DNA from: Sphingosinicella sp.
GTDB lineage: Bacteria; Pseudomonadota; Alphaproteobacteria; Sphingomonadales; Sphingomonadaceae
Assembly: GCF_013911755.1 (NCBI RefSeq)
Contig: NZ_JACESP010000017.1
Coordinates: 27,841 to 91,840, forward strand
Direction: 5' to 3'
Length of the DNA: 64,000 nt
The position numbers and the translations under genes are program-made. Of this stretch, positions 35,153 to 43,010 are shown in pieces (positions within the stretch are counted from its first letter, which is position 1; every line of letters begins with the position of its first letter). The notes under the pieces were generated by a model, which made no database searches, was not told the origin of the DNA, and worked only from the letters and a program-made list of their open reading frames with translations.

Positions 35153-37780
35153 TCAGGGTAAATCGGCATGTTTCTTCCAGGCCTCCACGGCCTGTTGCCG
35201 GGTGTGGACATGCAGCTTGTGGTAGATTCGCTTCAGATGATGCCGGACCGTCTCATACGAAAGGTTGAGATGCCGGGCGGCGACCTTTGTGGGATGCCCG
35301 AGACACAGTTCGGCCATTACCTCCTGCTCGCGCGGGCTTAGGAGCCTAGCGACGCCGCGATCCGCGTCGTGGGCAATGTGCGCGGAAAAGTGGTGCAGGA
35401 TTGCGTCCCCCGCCCCCGACCGTTCATCCCGCGATATCTCTTGAAGAACAGCCTGAACGTCTTGATCTGCATCGAGGAAAAGACGCACTGCGCCGGTGCC
35501 CTCCACCTGCTTCATGGCTTGACGTATAGCAGTATCGGCCTTGCCGCGATGTCCGCCGGCCAACGCCGCAGCCGCTGCATCCAGAAGTCCACCGGCGCCC
35601 ATCAGAAGACGTCCGCTTTGCGCGGCACGAATGGCAAATTCGTGCGCGAGATTATAGGCGCGCTCGGCGTCGCCCGCATGCAGCCAATAGCGGGAAAACA
35701 GCCGTACCAGCGCTTCCGTCTCAAGCCAGGGACGGACAAACCATGTCCGGTGCTGATCAAGCACGGCATCAAGCTTCGCAGACCGAATCAGTTGTTCGCA
35801 TCCACTCCTGTCCCCCGCCGTCAGCCTCAGCTCGGCACCAACCGCCGGCGCGATGACCGACATATGCGGCAAGGCTTCTTCGAGCGCGTACTGATAATCA
35901 TCGTCGAGATCCGACAGCGCCTGCTCGATCTCGCCGCCAAGGAACAGGCACCGCACCCTCGTGCAGACGGCGTACACCTGCGTACTCAGCAGCGAATAGG
36001 CTATCTGCCTCGGCACGGCATCGAAATGCGCCAGCGCCACATCGAGCATGTTCTGCTCGAAAAAGCTCTGGCCGAGAATGGCGGTGCAATGCCGCCGCAT
36101 GAAGGTGTTGCGCATCTCTCCGGTGTCCGCGAGGCGTTCGAGAACGACGCGGGAGTAGTGCTCGGCATCGCGCGAATGGCCTTTGGTGATGGCGAGGAAA
36201 GATAGGTGATTGGTGATCCACACAGTGTTGGGCGCATAACGTTCGGTTTCGAACAGCGCCTGCAACTCCTGCGTCCGCCGTTCGGCGAGACTGACCGATC
36301 CATAGTCACATAGCGGAATCTGCTCTGCCGGCAGGCAGATACCAAGGTAACGCGGCTCTTCATATCGCAGCGCGAGGGATTTTTCCCGTAGCTTCGCGAT
36401 CTCTGCCCAGGGCGCGCTCAGCATGGCGTAACGTGTCTCGGAGCAATTGCGGATTGCCCTTATGAGATCCGTGGTGAACTGATACGTCTCGTCGCCGGAA
36501 TTCGCGTGCGTGTTACTGCAAAGATAGTCCAGCCGCTCGAAATCGCCCAACCAGTCCGAGGATATGCCCTCCATCGCTTGCTGTATCACCCGCAGCTGTC
36601 GCAGCTTGGGTCGGGCCGTCACGACGCTCGCCGGAAGCGTGGCGAGAAACGCTCCGGCAGCAGCGACGCCTTCGCTGATCACGAGAAGTGCGCCGCCTGC
36701 TTCCTCGAGAATGTCTACAGTCAGATCATTCTGGCCCGACAGACTCGCGTGGTGAACGGCCTTGTGCAGGTCGTTCAACGCGGCAAAGTGCTTCGCGGCC
36801 CTTCCGTGCAGCGCATTGGGCGCAGACGGCATTCTTACGGCAAGTTCCTGACGCAGAAAATCGCGAAGTAGAGGATGTAGTCGCAGGGTTAGTGGTTCTT
36901 CGGCAATCGTGGTGACGATCGGGCTGAGGTTGAGCGCCGCGCGCAGCAGCCTTTCCGAGGCGTCGCTTTGTGTGACGGCCCGGGAGGAGGCTACATCGAC
37001 ATCCGATAGGATCGAGATCTGCAGCAGAAACTCCTGCAACTCCTGCTCCTGCCGCGCCAGCACCTGCTCTGCGATGTAGTTGAAGATGCTGACCCGGTGC
37101 TGGCCCCTCGTGGGCGGAAATCCCGTCTTCTGCAGCGCTTGGCCTTCAAGACGCAGCAGTTGCAGGATGACCGGCCAGCCATCGCACTGTTCCAGCAGAT
37201 CGCCATAGTAATCCGCATCCCCCATGTCGGCCATGAGGCGCTTCGTTTCCGCCGGGTTGAACTGCAGCTCATTGGCCTTCACCAGTCGCGTTCGCGCGTC
37301 GACCAGCAGCTTGGAGAGGCTGATCTTCGGAAGTTCGCGGGTCGCCACGAACAGCTTGCAGTTCGAAGGCAAAATGCGAATGAAGAATTCGAGGAAGCTG
37401 TCCGTCTCGTCCGAACTCGCGCACTCATACTCATCGATGAATATCGAGACGGGGCCACATTCGGAAAGCGACGACGCGATATCGCTGAGGCCGAATTCCG
37501 GCATGGACGGAAACATGCCTGCCCGCTGGAAACTCGCCGCCAGATCGACGAGGAACGCCGCGGGCTGGACGTGATCGACCGTACAGTTGAGCCACGCGGA
37601 GCGGAAGCCCAGAAGCTCCAGCGCGTCCCTGATCTGCACGAGCAGCGTCGTCTTGCCGTATCCTGCTGGTGCCGTGATGATCGTGGAGCCTGCGGCCGCC
37701 GGTGCACCCCGCAGCGCGAGCTCGATCAGCCGCTCTCTTTCAACCGCATCCGAAGCAGTTCCGAGCGGCAGGAATTTCAT
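35153..37780 (-). CDS. Large ATP-binding LuxR-type (LAL/MalT-like) transcription regulator
   Basis: 875 residues. N-terminal STAND-type ATPase with Walker A (TAPAGYGKTTLL, residues ~38-50) and Walker B (VSIFIDEYE), a long helical repeat middle, and a C-terminal LuxR/GerE helix-turn-helix (LLSPREQEVMAELCLGHPTK ... SYETVRHHLKRIYHKLHVHTR). Such proteins activate catabolic genes when bound to ATP and an inducer. Its ribosome-binding site overlaps the stop of the lrp-type gene upstream, so the two regulators form an operon. The likely targets are the neighbouring catabolic units, which is inference from position. Confidence 0.9.
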   Translation of the reverse strand: MKFLPLGTASDAVERERLIELALRGAPAAAGSTIITAPAGYGKTTLLVQIRDALELLGFRSAWLNCTVDHVQPAAFLVDLAASFQRAGMFPSMPEFGLSDIASSLSECGPVSIFIDEYECASSDETDSFLEFFIRILPSNCKLFVATRELPKISLSKLLVDARTRLVKANELQFNPAETKRLMADMGDADYYGDLLEQCDGWPVILQLLRLEGQALQKTGFPPTRGQHRVSIFNYIAEQVLARQEQELQEFLLQISILSDVDVASSRAVTQSDASERLLRAALNLSPIVTTIAEEPLTLRLHPLLRDFLRQELAVRMPSAPNALHGRAAKHFAALNDLHKAVHHASLSGQNDLTVDILEEAGGALLVISEGVAAAGAFLATLPASVVTARPKLRQLRVIQQAMEGISSDWLGDFERLDYLCSNTHANSGDETYQFTTDLIRAIRNCSETRYAMLSAPWAEIAKLREKSLALRYEEPRYLGICLPAEQIPLCDYGSVSLAERRTQELQALFETERYAPNTVWITNHLSFLAITKGHSRDAEHYSRVVLERLADTGEMRNTFMRRHCTAILGQSFFEQNMLDVALAHFDAVPRQIAYSLLSTQVYAVCTRVRCLFLGGEIEQALSDLDDDYQYALEEALPHMSVIAPAVGAELRLTAGDRSGCEQLIRSAKLDAVLDQHRTWFVRPWLETEALVRLFSRYWLHAGDAERAYNLAHEFAIRAAQSGRLLMGAGGLLDAAAAALAGGHRGKADTAIRQAMKQVEGTGAVRLFLDADQDVQAVLQEISRDERSGAGDAILHHFSAHIAHDADRGVARLLSPREQEVMAELCLGHPTKVAARHLNLSYETVRHHLKRIYHKLHVHTRQQAVEAWKKHADLP

Positions 37781-37793
37781 GCAGCTGCGCTCC

Positions 37794-38273
37794 TCAGAAA
37801 AGATCCGATCGCGAAGCGGCCCGTTTGATCGGCCGCATCACGATGCTCGACGTGATGCTCCGCACGCTCGGCAGCTTCAGCAACGTATCCATTGTCAGCT
37901 GCGCCATGTCTGCCATGTCGCGGACCACCGCCCTGATCAGTATGTCGTGGTTTCCCGTCAGCGCAACGCATTCGACAATGCGGTCGTCGCGGGCGATCCT
38001 GTCGAAGAATATCCTGGCGTCGGTTTCGATGCGCTGATCGAGATCGATCATGATGTAGAGCGAAATACTCGGCCCGAGTGCCGCCGGATCGACGACGGCA
38101 ACATAGGCGCTGATGATCCCCGCCTCTTCGAGTGCGCGTGTGCGGCGCAGGCACGTGGACGGAGACATGCCGACGCGCGCAGCAAGGTCGATGTTGCTGA
38201 GCCGCGCATTCCGCTGCAGCTCCCGCAGAATTTTCCGGTCACCTGCATCGAGCGTTATGGTCATTTTCGTCAT
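37794..38273 (-). CDS. Lrp/AsnC-family transcription regulator
   Basis: 159 residues: N-terminal winged helix (LDAGDRKILRELQRNARLSN, then IDLAARVGMSPSTCLRRTRA) and a C-terminal RAM ligand-binding domain (DILIRAVVRDMADMAQ). Members usually sense amino acids or related small nitrogen compounds. An ATG at 38264 is an alternative start; neither has a clear ribosome-binding site. It is divergent from the P450 gene, with a 13-bp palindrome between them, and is cotranscribed with the LAL regulator. Confidence 0.93.
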   Translation of the reverse strand: MTKMTITLDAGDRKILRELQRNARLSNIDLAARVGMSPSTCLRRTRALEEAGIISAYVAVVDPAALGPSISLYIMIDLDQRIETDARIFFDRIARDDRIVECVALTGNHDILIRAVVRDMADMAQLTMDTLLKLPSVRSITSSIVMRPIKRAASRSDLF

Positions 38274-38299
38274 TTATGAGACTTATTTGATCCAAACCA

Positions 38300-38312
38300 T
38301 CCGAAATTCGGA
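38300..38312. promoter_or_regulatory. Palindrome between the lrp-type gene and the P450 gene
   Basis: TCCGAAATTCGGA is a perfect 13-base dyad about 27 bases from the regulator start. AT-centred dyads of this size suit an Lrp-family operator; assignment is by position only. Confidence 0.4.
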
Positions 38313-38395
38313 AAAATCATGGCATATCTGGCGAGACTCTTCAATCCATGCCTCCTAATCTCACGGAAACAACGGGATAAGGACCCCACGCCGCC

Positions 38396-39583
38396 ATGAC
38401 GCACGATCGAACCCCCTGCCTTGAGATCACGGCGGAAGCGTTGGATCGCGACCCATATCCAACCTTCCGGGCGCTGCAGTCGGGGTCGTCCGTGGGCTGG
38501 GTGCCGGATCTCGGCATGTGGCTCGTCGCCGGTTACCGGGACGTGGAGACCATACTTCGCAACACCGACGATTTCGTGACCGGAACGCCGGATTCGCTGA
38601 TTTTCGACACGTTCGGCGAACACATGCTGACTGCCGAAGGGGAGCAGCATGAACGATTCAAATCCCGGTTCCGCGGGGCGTTCAGCCCGGCTCGCATCCG
38701 TGCTTCCATGGAGGAGAGGACGGATGCGTGTTCGCGTAGGCTCATCGACGGCTTCGTGAACGACGGCAAAGCCGAGTTTCGTGCCGCCTACGCAAGCCGG
38801 CTGCCCGTGCTCTCGATCCTTTCGCTGTTCGACATCCCACTTGAGGAGGAAGCGAAACTGCGCCTCTGGTATGATGGCTTCGAACGGGCACTTTCGAATT
38901 TCGCGTGGCGCGAGGACGTTCGGGCGCGGGCGCAGGGTTACGTCGGCGCGTTCCATGCGCTCATCCGGCACCACATCGCGCGGGTGCGGGCAGCGCCCGA
39001 CGACAGCCTGCTCAGCCAGGTCGTCAACGACCCGAGCGACGACCGGCTGGATGACGCCGAGATTTGCAGGAACGCGTCCATCATCTTCTTCGGCGGTATC
39101 TCGACAGTGGAGGCCGTTGTCCTCAATTGCCTCTATGCCCTGTGCACGCATCCCGATGCGCTCGCCAGCGTGCGCCGAGACCCGGCCCTCGTCCCGCAGG
39201 CCATCGAGGAAACGCTGCGCTGGCTTTCGCCGGTGCAATCCGCCACGCGCCACGTCGTTCGGGATTTCACGCTCGGCGAAACCAATTTTCGCGCAGGCGA
39301 CATCGTCAACTGTATGCTCGGCGCGGCCAATCACGACCCGCGCGTTTTCGATGAGCCCGCCGCCTTCCGACTGGACCGGACGAACGTGCGGAAGCATCTG
39401 GGCTTCGCGCTCGGCCCGCATTTCTGCCTGGGATCGAATCTCGCGCGCCTCGAAGCCATCACCGCCATCCGGCATATCCTCGAACGCTGCCCGGATATGC
39501 GCCTTTCGGCCGATCACCCCGCGGAAATTCGCGGCTTCGAATTCCGGCAGCCGACGGCGCTGCATCTTGTATGGCGGGTATAG
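38396..39583 (+). CDS. Cytochrome P450
   Basis: Bacterial soluble class-I type P450 of 395 residues, without membrane anchor or reductase fusion. Haem-binding signature FALGPHFCLG at 337-346 with Cys344, ExxR as EETLRW, and I-helix FFGGISTVE, where the usual acid/Thr pair is Ser-Thr flanked by Gly. No ferredoxin or ferredoxin reductase gene is nearby, so electron partners must be encoded elsewhere. It is a single-gene unit, converging with the cyclodeaminase-like gene 18 bases downstream. The substrate is unknown; the context suggests oxidation of a nitrogenous compound. Confidence 0.92.
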   Translation: MTHDRTPCLEITAEALDRDPYPTFRALQSGSSVGWVPDLGMWLVAGYRDVETILRNTDDFVTGTPDSLIFDTFGEHMLTAEGEQHERFKSRFRGAFSPARIRASMEERTDACSRRLIDGFVNDGKAEFRAAYASRLPVLSILSLFDIPLEEEAKLRLWYDGFERALSNFAWREDVRARAQGYVGAFHALIRHHIARVRAAPDDSLLSQVVNDPSDDRLDDAEICRNASIIFFGGISTVEAVVLNCLYALCTHPDALASVRRDPALVPQAIEETLRWLSPVQSATRHVVRDFTLGETNFRAGDIVNCMLGAANHDPRVFDEPAAFRLDRTNVRKHLGFALGPHFCLGSNLARLEAITAIRHILERCPDMRLSADHPAEIRGFEFRQPTALHLVWRV

Positions 39584-39601
39584 GCGCCTTCGCATCAGCC
39601 T

Positions 39602-40591
39602 TCAGAGACGGACGCTTCGAAGCGCCGCCCCGCTCGACAGATCAACGAGAGTGCGTGCCGCCGCGAGATCCTGAACGATGTGGCCGAGCGAGCGGTACAG
39701 CGTGATATCGTCATCACATATTCTGCCTGCCGTGCGCCCCGAATAGACGTCGCCGATCTCGGCAACAATGTGGGCGTCCGTCACCACGCCGTTTTGGAGC
39801 AGCGAACGGAATTCGCCGGCTTCGGCGAAAACAGACGCGCGGCTATCGGCGATATAGCGCGCGCGGAGCACAAGATCGGCATCAATCTCCGCCGCATCGC
39901 TTCCAGCAAAGCCGACGACATTGATGTGGGTTCCGGGGGCGATCCAGCGACCGTAGAGGATGGGTTCGACCGCCGCTGTCGTCGTGCACACGATGTCGGC
40001 GTCGGAAACGGCATGTGCGACGTCTGTCGCAGCAGTGCACGGAACTGCGCACGCCGCCGCGATACGATCAGCAAAGCGCGCGCAGCGTTCCGGATCACGC
40101 CCCCACACGCGGACGCGCTCGATCGAACGCACGGTGAGGATCGCGCAGATATGCGTCTCGGCCTGCTCGCCGTATCCCAGCACTGCAAGCGTTCGGACAT
40201 CGGGCCGGGCGAGGGCATCGGTTGCGGCGGCGCTCGCCGAAGCCGTCCTGATCGCGGTGAGCGCCGCAGCGTCGATGACGCTGCGGAGGCTGCCATCCGC
40301 AGGATCGAACACCGCGACGAGGCCAAGGTGCGAAGGCTTGCCATGCCTGACGTTGCCGGGAAACAGGCTGATCAGCTTGGCGCCGAACATGTCGCCTTCG
40401 CCAAGGCTGCCCGCCATGGCGCCAAACATGTTGCCGCCCGCAAGATCCAGAAACGCCCGCGGGACACTCGGCGCACGTCCTTCTGAGAACGCCACCATGG
40501 CATCGCGCATCGCAGCGATACAGGCTTCGTACGAAAGATGTGCCCACACATCGCCCGCACCGAAAATGCGGACGTCCCGGCCCTCATGCAT
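39602..40591 (-). CDS. Ornithine cyclodeaminase / mu-crystallin family protein
   Basis: 329 residues from MHEGRDVRIFGAGDVW (40591). A Rossmann NAD(P)-binding motif (LAVLGYGEQAETH) and substrate-side residues (MAGSLGEGDMFGAKLISLFPGN) are present. The family includes ornithine cyclodeaminase, alanine dehydrogenase, and ketimine (delta1-pyrroline/piperideine carboxylate) reductases, so cyclic imine or amino-acid redox chemistry is the likely theme rather than ornithine specifically. It lies 84 bases downstream of the TonB receptor on the same strand, with a hairpin in the gap. Confidence 0.85.
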   Translation of the reverse strand: MHEGRDVRIFGAGDVWAHLSYEACIAAMRDAMVAFSEGRAPSVPRAFLDLAGGNMFGAMAGSLGEGDMFGAKLISLFPGNVRHGKPSHLGLVAVFDPADGSLRSVIDAAALTAIRTASASAAATDALARPDVRTLAVLGYGEQAETHICAILTVRSIERVRVWGRDPERCARFADRIAAACAVPCTAATDVAHAVSDADIVCTTTAAVEPILYGRWIAPGTHINVVGFAGSDAAEIDADLVLRARYIADSRASVFAEAGEFRSLLQNGVVTDAHIVAEIGDVYSGRTAGRICDDDITLYRSLGHIVQDLAAARTLVDLSSGAALRSVRL

Positions 40592-40626
40592 GGTCAAGGA
40601 ACCCTCCGCATCCGGTGGAAACGAAT

Positions 40627-40658
40627 GGTGCCTCCGCCACGCTTGCGGCGAAGGCACC
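40627..40658 (-). repeat. Hairpin between the TonB receptor and cyclodeaminase-like genes
   Basis: GGTGCCTCCGCC (40627-40638) and GGCGAAGGCACC (40647-40658) pair with a single mismatch. No T-run follows on the minus strand (ATTCGTTTCC), so it may be a partial terminator or an mRNA-stabilising structure. Confidence 0.5.
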
Positions 40659-40675
40659 ATGATCAGACCTGAAAA

Positions 40676-42757
40676 TCAGAACTTGTAGGAACCCTGAACA
40701 CCGAACTGCCGCTTCGGGCTCGGAATGCGCGAATGCAAGCCGTCTCCGAAGGAATTGGCGAGCGCCTGCGTCGGATAGCGTGCGTTCGTAAGGTTATCGA
40801 CGTAAGCACCGATCGAAAACCCGCCTCGTTCGACGAACAAACGGGCGTTGATGAGGTTCTTCGCGGGCGTCCGCAGCGTGTTGGCGGCATCCCACATGAT
40901 CGAGCCGCGCCGCACGAAGCTGCCGTTGAAGCGAACGTCGAATTCGTCCGCCAGCGGGATCACGTAATCCATGCTGAGGCTTGCCGTGTACGCGGGGCTC
41001 TGCGGAGCGCGGTTGTCCTTGTAAAGCGCGGGCGCGGCATCGCTGAACCGCTTGATCGTCGCATCCGAAAGGCCAAAGCCCGCGTTGATGGTGAGCTGCG
41101 ACGTCGGGCGGGCGGCCAGCTCAACTTCAAGGCCGGAAATATCCACCTTGCCGATGTTCACGACGTTCTGCGACGGCGGACTGACCGTGATGAAGAAGAA
41201 CTGCTGATTGTCGAACTTGATGTGGAATGCCGATGCCGACAATGTCAGGCGGCGGTCCAGGAAATCGCCCTTCATGCCGATTTCGAAGCTGTCCGACGTT
41301 TCCTTGCTGAACTGCCGATCTGCGCCAGCGGCAAAGAACGCGTTAAAGCCACCGGACCGGAAGCCGCGTCCGTAGCTCGCGAAGACGTTGAGATCGTCGG
41401 CGATCTTGTATTTCAGCTGCAGCTTGGGCTGAACGGCCTCGAACGTATCGCCCGCCTCCGAGGCTGCGCCGATCGCCGTATCCACGGACCGGCGCTTGTC
41501 GCGGTCGTAGCGCATACCAAGCGTCAGTTCGAGGTCATCGGAGACGTCGGCGCTCACCGAACCGAACGCCGCAATCGACTTGCTCGTGCCCGCATCGAAG
41601 CTCTGGATGGCGAAGGTGCCGTTCGATTGGCCCGTGCCATCGTCGAAGGGAATGAGCAGGAAGTTGTCGGTGTCGCGCTTCTGGTAATAGAGGCCGACAA
41701 GCCACCGCAGCCAGCCATCACCCTGCGAGGACAGCCGCAGCTCCTGCGTGAACGCCTTCACGGTCAGATCGAGATCCTGGAGCAGGAACGGTGTCGGCGA
41801 GAAATCCGCATCGCCAAACAGATGCGCGTCGCTGCGGCTGTAGCCGGTGATCCATGTGAGCATCGCGGCGCCGAAATCATAATCGGCCTTCAGCGAGAGG
41901 TCGTAGATCTCGCGCTTGTCGAACGTCAGGACATTGCGATTGATCAGCGACGTATCGTAATCGTCGAAATTGGCATTTCCGACGATCTCGAGCGATGGGG
42001 CGCCGGCGCGCTGATGCAAATAATTGCCCCTGAGGTTGATCTCCAGCCGGTCAGTCGGCGTGAAGATGAGGCCGGCCTTCACCAGGTAGTTCTCGTCGTA
42101 ATCCGCCTTGCGGTCACCATCGCGCGCGGTCTGATCGCGCAACTGCCCTTCGTAGTCGCGCATCGAAGCGGCGAGGCGGAACAGCAGCTTGTCCTTGACG
42201 AGCGGACCCGAGATGGCACCGCCGACGCGGATATCGTTACCGCTGGCGTAGGAAGCGCGGACCATGCCTTCGAGTTCGTTGGTCGGGCGCCGCGTCGTGA
42301 TATTGAGCGCGCCGCCGATGGCATTGCGGCCGTAGAGCGAGCCCTGCGGGCCGCGCAGCACCTCGATCTGCTCGATATCCAGCAGTTCCTGGTTGACGAA
42401 GGTGGGATGCGAGACCTGCACGCCGTCGATCACGACCGCGACCGGGGCCTCTCCCCCCTGCGCCGTCGGGATACCGCGGATCGTCATCTGCATTTCCGCC
42501 GGCCTGAAGGTCGGCGTGAAGAACATGTTGGGCGTGAGATTGGCGAAGTCCGTGACGTCGTTGATGCCGGCGTTCTCGATGGTCTGCGCCGTGAACACGG
42601 TGACGGCGTCGGGAACCTCGATCTGGCTTTCCGCGCGCTTGCGCGCCGTGATGACAATTTCGCTCTGCTCGGGCTCGGCAGCGACGGCCGGTGCGGCGGC
42701 GACAAGCAGGCCGGCCACCGAAACGGCAGCCAGAATCCGCGTTCGAACGGTATCCAT
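40676..42757 (-). CDS. TonB-dependent outer-membrane receptor
   Basis: 693 residues: signal peptide (LAAVSVAGLLVAAAPAVAAE), a plug domain beginning IVITARKRAESQIEVPDAVTVF, and a 22-strand barrel ending with a terminal aromatic residue (GSYKF). The plug sequence belongs to the large group of sphingomonad receptors used for organic substrates rather than siderophores. Of two adjacent ATGs (42760, 42757) the second is better spaced from GGGGG. It diverges from the hyuA-type gene across a 250-base region rich in dyads. Confidence 0.93.
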   Translation of the reverse strand: MDTVRTRILAAVSVAGLLVAAAPAVAAEPEQSEIVITARKRAESQIEVPDAVTVFTAQTIENAGINDVTDFANLTPNMFFTPTFRPAEMQMTIRGIPTAQGGEAPVAVVIDGVQVSHPTFVNQELLDIEQIEVLRGPQGSLYGRNAIGGALNITTRRPTNELEGMVRASYASGNDIRVGGAISGPLVKDKLLFRLAASMRDYEGQLRDQTARDGDRKADYDENYLVKAGLIFTPTDRLEINLRGNYLHQRAGAPSLEIVGNANFDDYDTSLINRNVLTFDKREIYDLSLKADYDFGAAMLTWITGYSRSDAHLFGDADFSPTPFLLQDLDLTVKAFTQELRLSSQGDGWLRWLVGLYYQKRDTDNFLLIPFDDGTGQSNGTFAIQSFDAGTSKSIAAFGSVSADVSDDLELTLGMRYDRDKRRSVDTAIGAASEAGDTFEAVQPKLQLKYKIADDLNVFASYGRGFRSGGFNAFFAAGADRQFSKETSDSFEIGMKGDFLDRRLTLSASAFHIKFDNQQFFFITVSPPSQNVVNIGKVDISGLEVELAARPTSQLTINAGFGLSDATIKRFSDAAPALYKDNRAPQSPAYTASLSMDYVIPLADEFDVRFNGSFVRRGSIMWDAANTLRTPAKNLINARLFVERGGFSIGAYVDNLTNARYPTQALANSFGDGLHSRIPSPKRQFGVQGSYKF

Positions 42758-42760
42758 CAT

Positions 42761-43010
42761 ATTCCCCCTTTTATGTGCAACCGATACTTGCGAACGAGTA
42801 TCCGCGAACAATAGTCGGGGCGATCGGCCGCCGGTCCAAGCCAAATGTTGGGTGATCCCCCATAGTCGAACCCCACGCCGGAACGGCTTTGGGTTATCCC
42901 CCATGAGCAACCTTGCAATGAGGCCCGCACCCCGCTTCCCTCGATGGACTGAGTTCATCGTTCGCAAGTCCGGCCGGGCCTTGCGAACACATTATCGAGA
43001 GCGGGAGCGC
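42761..43010. promoter_or_regulatory. Divergent control region between the TonB receptor and hyuA-type genes
   Basis: Contains three sets of repeats. (1) Direct repeats TTGGGTGATCCCCCAT (42848-42863) and TTGGGTTATCCCCCAT (42889-42904), offset by 41 bases, about four helical turns. (2) Dyad GATACT-TGCGAACG-AGTATC (42783-42802). (3) Perfect inverted repeat GTTCGCAAG (42960-42968) and CTTGCGAAC (42980-42988); a further CTTGCGAAC lies inside dyad 2 (42787-42795). These look like operators for the regulators of the cluster. No convincing -35/-10 pair was identified. Confidence 0.6.

Noticed and set aside
42903-43010. Longer N-terminus for the HyuA-like subunit
   Set aside because: It would cover the operator-like inverted repeat; family alignment begins at the VDVGGTF region just after 43011.
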